From: Atriophallophorus winterbourni
Taxonomy: Eukaryota; Platyhelminthes; Trematoda; Plagiorchiida; Microphallidae
Assembly (NCBI GenBank): GCA_013407085.1
Contig: JACCGJ010000646.1
Span: 54,880-118,879, forward strand
Length of the DNA: 64,000 nucleotides
Direction of reading: 5' to 3'
The position numbers were made by a program, and so were the translations under genes. Positions 1 to 11,046 of this stretch are shown in pieces. Under the pieces are notes generated by a model. That model worked only from the letters and a program-made list of their open reading frames with translations, did no database searches and was not told the origin of the DNA. The number at the start of each line of letters is the position of its first letter. Position 1 is the first letter of the stretch.

Positions 1-1597
1 TGATGCGTACACTTAGCACATCATCTCCGTTCACGATCGTTCGTTACGTAACCGATTCACAACTTGATGACAGTTGTTCACCGAGTGCATTACCGAATTC
101 TACAACACAATAGAACGCCCATTCATTAGGCTTCTGTTAGGCCAATGACAAAGAATACAACACAAGTTTATCTTGTATAAGCTAATCATGTGATTACAGA
201 GGAAGTCCCAAGTGTGTCTGCTGTATTTTAAGCGATTCGTCGCTAACCGGTTCTCTCAGAGCCATCGTTTGAGCGACCTTGACCTATTGCGTTGTTTAAT
301 AGCAGATAATGCTTGTCAGCTGTTCCTATTGCCCGGCAGTTTATTTTTTTCAAACCATTCTGGTACAATTCTCCCCTAGCCTGATTACTTTTGGTTTTGT
401 GTTTTCTGTCGCCGGACATGTTGACTATTCAGTTTATTGCGTCTGTTTAAGGCCAGTGTTTCGTCGTTCTTGATTGGCATTATTCACTAGTACACTTTAT
501 GTCTGGTACACTATCAGTCATTATGATGAGTATCATTTTCAGAGAATTGTTTATTATTTGTATACGCTTTCATCTTTCGGGCAAATGCGAGATGTATATA
601 CCGGAGAAAGCTTGATTATTTTGACCAATAAAATCAGGCGGCATTATTGTGAACCAGGATATTCTAGTGAAGATCGTTGGCCAACCATAGAATCTCAGTG
701 CTTTTTCTGATCGAAACATCATCAATAGCTCTGATCCACGATCAAGGCTGAAACGATCCTACACTTTCTGGCGTGGCATGACCGATGGTACGTGTGTTTG
801 TGTCTGGCTCGCAAATATCACTACGTCACGGTTGCAATTGGACCGAGTGCCGTTTTCCTATTATTGGGAGACTTCTCAATATTGTGTGTATTGTTATTGT
901 GGTGGTAGAAAAAGGTTGAATGTCTTGCAGAGTAGTTTGATCATTTTACTTTTGGTCAGACACGAGTGTGCAGGCTAAGGAGTGACCTTAGATTGTGATT
1001 GGTCAAACTGACAAAATATTCGCGATCGAACAGCTGGGCATCTATCTCGAGTACACAATGCATACAGATTGTGAAATTCCATTGAATTAGAGATTCTCCA
1101 ATGGTATTTGTTTCTTGCAGTGTATCCAACGAATCGATGTAACAACAAGACTGAAAATCAATGCTAATAACGATTGTATGAAAACAATTTATAAGACTGT
1201 TCGCGATAAAACAAACAAAAGGTGGCGGTATTCCTGTTTAAAACCAACTCAAGATTAAGTGCGTGACCAATTTTACTTGAACTCAACCAGATATCATGCG
1301 TTTGATTTGAAAATTAACAGCCGAAATTGGTCAACGCCAATAGGTTTCAAGAAGACTACTACCAACATTTTTCATTGCTTCTTCAGCAAGACAATCAGGA
1401 TCAGATACACCATCTTGCATATCAGCATTTGCACATAACTACTGAAGGTTGTTTGAGATGCGCCTCAAATGGATAAATGTTATTGATAAATGTCGCTATG
1501 ATTATGTACTTAGAACTTGAGCGTCAGCCGAAACCAACGAAGCTTATTTAATCTAATTTCCAAATTGCTACACTGTATAATCTCGTACATTTTTCAG

Positions 1598-1698
1598 AGG
1601 ACACTATGGTCTCCAACTCAGAATCGGATCTTTTCGAATTCCGCTACAGTGTTAGTACGCAACTAAACGCCGTACCCACAAACTTGGACATAATGGCA
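1598..1698 (+). CDS. DNAI4: Second copy of DNAI4 exon 3
   Basis: Same splice sites, phases and peptide as 14155-14255. It lies in a block that repeats 12550-19106 almost base for base. No exon 1, 2 or 6 accompanies it before the gap at 8754, so this copy alone cannot encode the protein. It is either an allelic contig placed in series or a partial duplication. Confidence 0.75.
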
Positions 1699-4365
1699 GT
1701 AAGTGTGTTAGCGAGATATTGCGATATATATTTACAGGCGTCAATTCACGATAAAATGAGCTTCATGTCAAAATGTTTGTCAGTTATTAAAACACAGAAT
1801 GATTGAGTAAATTTTAGCTGGAAAAGAGAATTTAGACAGTTGGTGTTATTGTTCTATCTAGAATTCCTTTGATATTTTTCAATCAAATGCCCAAGCAAGG
1901 TCCAATATTCAGCAAGAATTTGGAAGATATCTCGGCGCGAAGAGCATCAAGGATTCCAGTCTATATTTTAACCACTAAATGAAATTCATATACCTTAATA
2001 TAATCATAACTTTGGTCGCATACTCAGCATGTTCATTGAGAATACAAAGATGTCACCGTAGTAAAATGTGAAACAAGCCAACATATATTTCCTTCTTCAG
2101 CCTACTCACGAGTAACAAATGTCCATAAAGATGATATTCCATTCAATGGTGAACTGTGGATTAGGCAGCAACCAATGGGCAGAATGTATTTCTTCGCACA
2201 AGCTAAACCTATTGTTTAAAGAAATAGACTAACTTTGAAGTTGAAGTCACTTCTGTCCTCAATTGAATCCCACAGAAATTTTGTACAATGTCTCGACTGA
2301 TTTTAACGCCTCTCTTCTGTATGTTAGCGGTAAATTATGTGCCAAAATGTTTGACGTGACTGCATGAACCAGCTAAGAACATTTTTCTCGTCATATCGGC
2401 GTGGCTGGAGAAACAAATGATCAATAATGCACACATCTATTCCTGGTCAGCTTCGGATTTTATCGAGAATGGTGTTTGCCATTATATGTGGCGGTTGTTG
2501 ATTCGACTATAAGTGCGAGTAGGTGTCAACCAAAGGTTGAAAATTTTACAATTCCCTACGCGCTTGTTGCTTTAGGGATGTAGTTTCACAGCAGCGCGAA
2601 GAGCTTTGTCCATCCTAACGGTTTCGCTTAAAAATTTATAAAAATTTCCTGTAAAGCTTACGAAACGATATGTCTTCAAAGCGTGATGTTCAGTATTTTT
2701 TATCTATTGTTAAACAATACCATTGTAAAGACTGCATGAGTCATATACCCACACAAGTGGGCAAAGCAATGAATGCTTTATGAAGATGGTCATACATTTA
2801 TGTTCTCTATGTTCTCACAGCACCACTTTCACTGACTTGGTTATGTTTATAGAATGGCAACGTTCGCATTCGAGAAATTCACACATAATGCAAGAAAGTC
2901 GAGGAAGGATTATGCGAGGTGGATCAATGCTAATTTCCTATCCTAGGGTTCATGAAGTTGTTCACACATGCATCGAGGACACCCTATTCAAACTTAATCA
3001 TGTCACCACCGCTTTTCACTCTCTGAGATTGCGTTCGGATTCATCCTTGATGTTAACCTTTCCAACGCTAATTAGATTCACCCACAAATAACAGAACACA
3101 CAAAACTCTAATTGGAAAAACGCGTTTATTATGCACAGGACAATGAACAAATATCACGCATCCATCTTATGTAGGAAAATCCTGCTATCAAAACTCTTTC
3201 ATCAACATGTCTGTAACGGTTGTTACTCTGACCCGAATGGCCAATCGAACACTCAACATGTTGGGCTTCTTTGACCTACCGTTTCGGTGCTTCCTGTTTA
3301 TGTGTTGTGGATAATATGCATATCAACCGAAAGTACCAATTAGTACTTGTCGCTAGTGCCAATCGCTTTGGCGGCATATCTTGAGGTCGCAGATTCCAAC
3401 CGGTGAATATGAGGGTGCTAGACGGATATCCTGCGGGCAATGTACAAACGGCGTACATCCGCCGGCAGGTGCTGTAGAAGTTGCTGAAGTTATTGCCTCT
3501 TCCACAATCCAATTAACGAGTAGCTGTCATCATTCATTCACATTAAATGACCGAACCAGCTTCACTGTAGGTTCTACATTTTACGATTGGCCGAGACGTT
3601 TGTTCTAATACCTGTTTTCGTGGAACTCAAATCGGACCTCATGAGGATAGAAAAAAACAATTTTTACCGTGAAACTTTAAATTGAATGACTTGCGCGATT
3701 ACAATTGATTTTGTGTGTGAATTATGTGGGTGATTTCCAATAAGGCTTTACAAAATAGCAACCAGATGCATGGATAATTATGCACACATAACCGCCCTCG
3801 CAGTACGAAACCGGCCGTCATCAGGTGGACACAGTTAAAAAGCTAGACTTTGAGACTGCTGTTCAATAGGGATCGTTTAACGAACCACCGCTTAAGTGTA
3901 AAGAATGCAACTGTATAATATATTGGTATTGAGTAGTTAATCATTTTGTTTCTGAATTTGATCTTCTTGATTCGTTTGAGAGCAATTTTTAACAGATCAA
4001 TCGAATTAATCAGTATATGCTACCAATTCGAAAATCAGCTAACCAGTGATTTTTATGTTACATTATCTGCGGGACATTGCTAGCATTCCAATTAACAATG
4101 ATTATGGGAAGAATTGACATTTATACACTTTATAAATCCTGTAAAGTTTTGACGAATAAATTGAACATGATCAAGATATGGAACACAGACATTTCATTGA
4201 AGAATATGAGAAAGGTTTTGTGCAATATCGTCTGGTTCTCGGCTTTTGGTTAATATTCAATAAACAGGCATTAAAATGTAACCATTATTGTCAAACAGCT
4301 AGATAATCAGCAAAATTAACTGATGTTTTTCCGACCATTCGCTTGTCATTCACTTGCTTTTACAG

Positions 4366-4468
4366 CTTCCACGACTGCAAGCCGATATGGATCGCATGGA
4401 ACGCGCTCTGAATACGAGCACATACTATGAAAAGCTTTTAGAATACGAAGCCCTGCATCTTCGGCAAC
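4366..4468 (+). CDS. DNAI4: Second copy of DNAI4 exon 4
   Basis: Same splice sites (cttttacag / gtaagt), length and peptide as 16909-17011. The three base differences seen in the last third (CTT/CTC, TTA/TTG, TAC/TAT) are all silent. Confidence 0.8.
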
Positions 4469-5756
4469 GTAAGTACATACATTTTCAAAACACTAGAATG
4501 ATAAACCCTTGTATTTGCGCTTCTATCTAAAACAAACCTCCATAAAAGTTTTGTCCTCGTTGCATTGATCGGGAATGGACCGCACGATAAGGATTGACTG
4601 GAAATTTGGATGATACTTTCACCAAAAATTACCTAATGATCAAAGCGATTATGATATTGAATGAAATTTTGTTATTTAGTCGAGAGCAATCTAGTGCAAA
4701 GAAACCAGGTAATGAGTTATAATTGCGCATGCGATGTAGAAGCTATCAACGTTAATTTTAACTTAACCTTAACTTACGTAAAAAGTTTGAAGCAAGCTGG
4801 ATAAACAGATTCAGCAGTCAGCAACAGAACCGAGCTAGCCCTACAAAAGGTACTAATTATCAAGGTACTGTATATCGCAATGAACGAGTTAAATGTAATT
4901 TATACTGTCCCTTCAACCTTTATGGTTATGCGAAAAGGGTGATAATTGATAGGGTCAATGCCAGACATTTTCTGGTTGTTCCCAAAAATGATGGGATCCA
5001 GTTTTCGTTCGAAGTGTAGTCATCTTATCAAAGCGTGTCTCAGCTTGTTCTTCTACGGATGTCGTAGCTCATTAAGCCTCACCATGCCCCATCTATTTAG
5101 TATTTTATTGTCATGGTTGTACGACAGTTAGACATTCTGTACTTGTTACCATAGTAATGCTGCCATAATGGCGATGATATTCGATGTTCCATGTGTATTT
5201 GACTGGTTGACCTCGGCATAAGGAATCCAACCGTTGTCGAAATTAAGAATTATAAGGGAGGCATACAACCGGGCACATTTCTCTGTATGTTCTATCCGCG
5301 TTAAATAATCACTTATCCTTTTGTACACACATTTAATATCGCGATTACATAAAACGCGAAGTCAGTAGTTGCTCCTTGAAAAAATGGTATGAATGGAGAG
5401 ATATCCTTGAAAAATATTGAACTATTGAATTATGTGTATTGTTTGATTTATCTGCATGATATATGAGAAATGATCAAGATTATTTTCCAAAACATTACCG
5501 AAGGAGTTCATAAGGTAATGAATTTCGCAAACAAACAGCTTTATTGGATAACCGTGTTCAAACATATCTGTCAGGTGAATGTTAAACCGAATGCAAATTG
5601 AGTCAACCTAATTACTCAGAGTGTTAAACGTGAGTAAACCTAAGTCCTGCTTTTTAGTATAGACCGAATGCTTCATAATCACCATTTCAATCACTGCATC
5701 CAAAATTTTATACGCCCAAAACTAATTATATCGTCTTGCATTCATCTATCCGGAAG

Positions 5757-6070
5757 AAATGAACGCCGTACCGCTAGAACGTTCCGACACGGATCCTTCG
5801 AGTACCGGCGGCATACGTGGAACCAACCCGACCGCACCGTCTCCCGTTCTCACGGGGGAAGATCATTCCGCTGGGCAATTAACCACTGGCAAGCATTCGA
5901 CCACGGCAGGCCACACGGCCAACAGTCAAAGCTTGGCTAGTCAGTCGCAAACGGTCGGACCCACACACTCAATTCAAGGGAAACTGGTTGAACAAAAACC
6001 CGTGGATGACCACAACCTGTTGAATCCTGACGTTGCGCTGCTTTGGCGTTACCATTGTCCGATGACGAAG
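5757..6070 (+). CDS. DNAI4: Second copy of DNAI4 exon 5
   Basis: Same length (314 bases) and frame as 18431-18744. The donor is gtaagt here and gtcagt in the other copy. Residue differences seen: A against T at the third residue after the Met, S against P in the SSTGG/PSTGG region, and D against E before HSAGQ. There is no stop or frameshift. Confidence 0.8.
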
Positions 6071-6356
6071 GTAAGTAGGCTATTTTGGGTGATTATGGTC
6101 GTCAAGATGAACTTCATGCACGAATGAATTAATTGCTACTTTTGATTCAACCTATTTTATTTACTTTAGAAAACCGCCCGAACTATGTGTGTTACTAATA
6201 GTCTTTGCTGGGAATTGTGATTTGACACTCGAAAAAGTTGGATGAATATCAAACGTGTGATAAATAGAAAATTAGATACTTGAAATTCGAAACATTTACT
6301 GAGAAGTTATTGATAAACCAGTGCATCGTTGCATTTGTGTTTGTAATAGCTAATTC

Positions 6357-6457
6357 TTAGAATGTTGCGGAGACATCGTTTTTTTTCCAAATATTTGGAG
6401 ACGCTGAATGTGCTCTTTACAGGTCCACTCTTTTAGGTCCAAGTTTCGCACCCATAC
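6357..6457 (-). pseudogene. Remnant of an older non-LTR RT C-terminal region (copy 1)
   Basis: On the minus strand a short stretch reads like the [22 protein letters not shown] segment of non-LTR reverse transcriptases. The same remnant is at 19027-19110. It pre-dates the duplication, and the RTE element at 6458 landed in it. Confidence 0.6.
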
Positions 6458-8753
6458 TTTACTTTTACTTACTTTTGTGCGACTATCTCCTCCTGGAGGA
6501 TGAGTCAGCTTCGTTGACGTCACGGATTGCAGCCACCCACGCTCGGCGGTTAGAAGCGAGATCCGCACATATTTTAAGCCAGGTCCGGTCCCACGTGCGC
6601 CATCCGTAAACCGATCGTAGACCAAGCAGCTCCACATCCGATCTCACGGTGACGAGCCAAGTCTTCACTTGTCCTCCGCTACGACAACGCCATTCTGCGC
6701 AGGGTGTCGGCGATAGTGTCACCCTGGTTAGTTCAGCGTCCGAGCGTCTCAGGATGTGGCCGAACCATCTCAGTCGGTGTTGTCGCAATATCGAACTCAG
6801 GCGAGGGATATCAAAACAACGGTGGCGAACCTCGTCATTCGTTACTCGCTCATCCCATCGAACATTGAGGATGCGTCGGAGACACCAGTGGTCGAAAACC
6901 TCTAGTTTCCGCATATCCTCCACCCGCACAGGCCACGTCTCGCATCCATAAGTGAGAACTGGGCGAATCGCCGCTCTGTAAACGCGCAGCTTTGTACGTC
7001 GGCTGATTTCTCTACGGCTAAATAGAACCCAACGTAGTCGCGAAAACGCCGTGCGCGCAGCTTGTACACGGGTCGGTATCTCATCCCTGGCTTGGCCTGA
7101 CGGTAGCACGGACGAACCAAGGTAACGAAAAGTGTTCACCATCTCCAAGTTCTCGCCATCAATCTTGAGAGGCAGATGAGGTCCAGTGGCGGTGGTAAAA
7201 TACTTAGTTTTGCGCGTGTTGATTCGTAGCCCCAGCATAGAAGCAAATGAGCTGAGGCGTTCCAGGGTCGTCTGAAGCGTTTCAGGATCATCCCCCAAGA
7301 TTACGATGTCGTCGGCATACTCCAAATCGGCAATCGAAACGCTCGGACTCAGTATCACACCGGCGTAATCTGAAAGCGCCTGCTTCATTGTCCAATCGAT
7401 CGCGAAGTTGAATAGCACAGGGGACAAAGGACACCCTTGCCGGACACCAGTCCTAATGGGGAACGTGGAGGACACCATTCCATATGCGCGTACGCGGCTC
7501 TGCGTGAATGAATAGTACGCTTGCATCATGCGCACAAGTTTCTCCGGCATACCATCCGCCAGCATCACACTCCACAGCGAATCTCGGTCGACGGAGTCGA
7601 AGGCGGCTTCGAAGTCGATGAAACAAGCGGTTGTTGCCTGCTGATAGCGGTAACGATGTTCCAGAATCCGACGCAATGTGAACAGCTGGTCGACGCAGCC
7701 CCGACCTCGACGAAAACCGCCTTGGTTGACTCGCGTACGTATATCCCTCTCTTCCGTAAAGCGGCATAAGAGAATCACTGCAAAAACCTTCGCGGCGATG
7801 TCGATAAGACTGATGCCACGGTAGTTGTCGCACAATGAGGCATTACCTTTCTTCAAGATGGGGATCAAGAGTGAAGTGCCCCAGTCGCGTGGAAGCTCCT
7901 CTAGTTCCCATATCTTACGATACAAATCATGCATTGGTTCAATCAGAACGGAAGAACTGGCCTTGTACACCTCAGGGGGGACGCCGTCTTCGCCAGGGGA
8001 CTTGTTGTTTCTTAGTCGGCCGATGGCTCCGATGATTTCTTCGCGCGTTGGGTGATCACAGGAAACATTATATGTCTCGCTTGCTACAGCCGTTGGTAGT
8101 GCCGTCAGTGGCGCCTGCCGATTTAGCAACATACTGAAATGCTCAGCCCAGCGTTCCACTTTCTTGTCCGGTGAGCCGCTTAAATCGCAAAGTGGGTGTT
8201 CGGTATAATTTCATGGGCCCGAAGAAATACGGATCAGTCGGAAGAGTGAGCCAAATTGGCCGCTACTCGAAGCATTCTCCATTTCTTTAGCTAAACATTC
8301 CCAAAACTTGTTGCGATCGTGCCTGGCAGAACGCGTGGCTTGTCGTCTGAGGCTGCGGTGCGCTGACGATCCCGACAATCGCGCTTTGCGAGCTTTGTCA
8401 GATAACTTCAGGGTTTCCTCGGATAGCCAGTCTTTCCGTTTTCGGTAAGTCATCCCGAGCTCCGCTATTGAGGCTCGTTGTAACGCTGATTTCAGATGAT
8501 TCCATTGAGAATCGACTGAAGCATTGGTTTCGTCCGAAACCTCAAATTTAGTTAGCTCGGAGGCGAAATAATTAGATAGAGCGAGGCGCTTTTCACTGTC
8601 ATTCAAAGCCGCTGTATTAATTCGTTTAGTGGGGCGGGGCCTCGAATGAGAGCCGAGGTGAATTTTGATTCTCGCGCGCAGCAAGATGTGATCTGTACCG
8701 CTGGTGTTGTCAGTCTCCGCACCACGATAAGCCCTACAGTCCTCAACAGATGA
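6458..8753 (-). mobile_element. RTE-like non-LTR retrotransposon, 5' part lost in gap
   Basis: Minus strand, entered from the gap at the end of the endonuclease domain (DCRAYRGAE, then GTDHILLRARIKIHL) and running through the complete reverse transcriptase to a stop at 6483-6485. The 3' UTR is only about 25 bases and ends in a degenerate TAAG-type simple tail, as is typical of RTE elements. It is inserted inside an older RT remnant that is uninterrupted in the other copy of the block (19027-19266). A target-site duplication cannot be checked because the 5' end is missing. Confidence 0.9.
6483..8753 (-). pseudogene. RTE endonuclease-reverse transcriptase, interrupted by one in-frame stop
   Basis: One continuous frame from the gap to 6483, broken only by a TGA at 8211-8213, between RISSGP and NYTEHPLCDLSG. 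Downstream the RT core is complete: NNKSPGEDGVPPEVYK, GFRRGRGCVDQLF, the catalytic FIDFEAAFDSVD, TGVRQGCPLSPVLFN, FAIDWTMKQ, and the catalytic LEYADDIVIL. A C-terminal region follows with YGCETWPVR, FDHWCLRRIL and RLRWFGHILRR. The product would make cDNA of its own RNA at a nicked target. With a single nonsense change this copy is young but probably not active. Confidence 0.88.
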
Positions 8754-9753
8754 NNNNNNNNNNNNNNNNNNNNNNNNNNNNNNNNNNNNNNNNNNNNNNN
8801 NNNNNNNNNNNNNNNNNNNNNNNNNNNNNNNNNNNNNNNNNNNNNNNNNNNNNNNNNNNNNNNNNNNNNNNNNNNNNNNNNNNNNNNNNNNNNNNNNNNN
8901 NNNNNNNNNNNNNNNNNNNNNNNNNNNNNNNNNNNNNNNNNNNNNNNNNNNNNNNNNNNNNNNNNNNNNNNNNNNNNNNNNNNNNNNNNNNNNNNNNNNN
9001 NNNNNNNNNNNNNNNNNNNNNNNNNNNNNNNNNNNNNNNNNNNNNNNNNNNNNNNNNNNNNNNNNNNNNNNNNNNNNNNNNNNNNNNNNNNNNNNNNNNN
9101 NNNNNNNNNNNNNNNNNNNNNNNNNNNNNNNNNNNNNNNNNNNNNNNNNNNNNNNNNNNNNNNNNNNNNNNNNNNNNNNNNNNNNNNNNNNNNNNNNNNN
9201 NNNNNNNNNNNNNNNNNNNNNNNNNNNNNNNNNNNNNNNNNNNNNNNNNNNNNNNNNNNNNNNNNNNNNNNNNNNNNNNNNNNNNNNNNNNNNNNNNNNN
9301 NNNNNNNNNNNNNNNNNNNNNNNNNNNNNNNNNNNNNNNNNNNNNNNNNNNNNNNNNNNNNNNNNNNNNNNNNNNNNNNNNNNNNNNNNNNNNNNNNNNN
9401 NNNNNNNNNNNNNNNNNNNNNNNNNNNNNNNNNNNNNNNNNNNNNNNNNNNNNNNNNNNNNNNNNNNNNNNNNNNNNNNNNNNNNNNNNNNNNNNNNNNN
9501 NNNNNNNNNNNNNNNNNNNNNNNNNNNNNNNNNNNNNNNNNNNNNNNNNNNNNNNNNNNNNNNNNNNNNNNNNNNNNNNNNNNNNNNNNNNNNNNNNNNN
9601 NNNNNNNNNNNNNNNNNNNNNNNNNNNNNNNNNNNNNNNNNNNNNNNNNNNNNNNNNNNNNNNNNNNNNNNNNNNNNNNNNNNNNNNNNNNNNNNNNNNN
9701 NNNNNNNNNNNNNNNNNNNNNNNNNNNNNNNNNNNNNNNNNNNNNNNNNNNNN
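8754..9753. other. Assembly gap (1000 N)
   Basis: Exactly 1000 unknown bases, a conventional scaffold gap of unspecified true size. It cuts the endonuclease part of the minus-strand RTE element on its left. Confidence 0.99.
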
Positions 9754-10871
9754 CATCAAAATGTTATTCTACGCTTTTTGAGTGCTGGACCAAGAATCAC
9801 CTTTTTGGCTACTGATTGGTGGCCATACCTACGACCTGTAAACATTATTGAGCGTTTGTACGTGTCTCTTTCCAGTGGACCCACGTAAAAATGTAATTAG
9901 TATGGTTGGTAAAGCAGAAAACCGTTTGGGTTAACTTCCATTGTTGGCTGTGCCAATCCGATTAACAGTGTCATTTAAGTATAATTTTTTTTACAACTTA
10001 TCCTCCGTTTCAAGACTCGATGAACCTAATCTTACTGTCTCCATCTGATGACGGCAAACAGCCAGGAACCGGTAGTGGAATGTAATTTCGGGGGATGTGA
10101 GCTACACATTACTTTGGTCACCCATAAGCGCCTTGAGTGCTTGACCACGAATCACTATGTGATTCTGTGTTTGAATACCGTGGTTCTATATACGAACCCT
10201 ATGTAACAGTGTCATTTAAGTATAAATTTGTTTACAACTTATTATCCGTTTCAAGACTAAATTAACCTAATCTTACTGGCTCCACCTGATGACGGAAAAC
10301 AGCCAAAAACAGGTAGTTGTGTGTAAGTACAAGTGATGTAAGCACTCCAACACTGGTCTTTCAATTGATTTGATTGTTTGACTAAGAGCCACTGTGTTGA
10401 TCCGCCATCCTGAGCTTTGCATGTCAATCTGATTAATAGTAGCCTTCAAGTATAACTTTGTTTTCCTTTGTTATAGCTATGCTAAATAAATTTGGGATAT
10501 ATATGCCGGTTAGTATAGTACACATTCTGCTTATAATCCAACGCTAATACTCAAACTTTGAATCTTGCTATGTGCACGTTTTGTCTATATAAGGCACAAG
10601 ACATCCTGGAAATGTTGAATAAGAAGATGATTTTTTAGATTGTGTGCGTACGTCCGTTTACATATCTACGTAACAATGCCCACCTACTTCACCCTTAAAA
10701 AGAATTAAATTCGCAAACAATAAGCAGCACAAACTTTTTTCGCTCTTGTCAATGTTTGCACTAGTAGCATACAAGTGGATGAATCATTGCGGTTCTCAGC
10801 CAAAAGGTACGCTGTAATACCGTGTCTGATGTAGCGCTAAATAACGCCTGTTATGTTTTCCTCGATTTCAG
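9754..10871. other. Intron upstream of exon 1 (partly repeat array)
   Basis: Right of the gap. Holds the SINE-like tandem array (9776-10480) and then about 390 bases of AT-rich sequence in which I see nothing else. Confidence 0.6.
9776..10480. repeat. Tandem array of a 231-241-bp SINE-like unit (about three copies)
   Basis: The core ACCTAATCTTACTG, then CTGATGACGGxAAACAGCC, is at about 10025 and again at about 10266, 241 bases apart. The flanking GTCATTTAAGTATA is at 9970 and 10211, with a third weaker match at 10441. A further shared line, GAGTGCTxGACCAxGAATCAC, is at about 9780 and 10135. Units are diverged, so the array is not recent. Solitary cores are at 17052 and 33405. Confidence 0.75.
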
Positions 10872-11046
10872 CTGCTCGCCAGCCGCATTGGCAACGATCG
10901 ATACACCGAGAGAGGAATGAACACCTTCAACAATCCGGTAATCAGCAAATACATCCAAACGGAACGTATCTGCACCACGGAAAAATCTGCCGAGGCCACC
11001 ATCTGGGACATGGCGGACACGTTCCAGGAATTGCAGAAACGTCAAA
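10872..11046 (+). CDS. DNAI4: DNAI4 exon 1 of those visible (N-terminal conserved block)
   Basis: The acceptor is cctcgatttcag and the donor is gtaatt; it starts in phase 0 and ends in phase 1. It encodes 58 residues starting [20 protein letters not shown] and ending with [16 protein letters not shown]. This matches the conserved N-terminal segment before the WD40 domain of DNAI4 (GND-Y-ER-M-TFN followed by a -WD-D-- motif). Earlier exons must exist and may lie in the preceding gap or upstream. Confidence 0.85.

Larger units (their letters stand above)
1..6457. repeat. Duplicated block, copy 1 (DNAI4 exons 3-5 plus introns)
   Basis: The window opens inside sequence that recurs from 12550 onward in the same orientation (shared opening gatgcgtacacttagcac). 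Identity is high over about 6.4 kb of intron and three exons, with scattered substitutions and indels. Homology ends where an RTE element is inserted near 6458. The left edge is outside the window. Apart from the exons and one old RT remnant I see nothing coding in the block. Confidence 0.93.

Noticed and set aside
474..710. Open frame conserved between 474-710 and 13021-13257
   Set aside because: The conservation reflects the duplicated intron; there is no motif and no splice context supporting an exon.
3276..3512. Antisense open frame conserved at 15823-16059
   Set aside because: Same reason: whole-intron duplication, with no recognisable protein features.
8743..9781. Open frames of more than 300 codons over 8743-9781
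   Set aside because: They consist of the N gap and carry no sequence.
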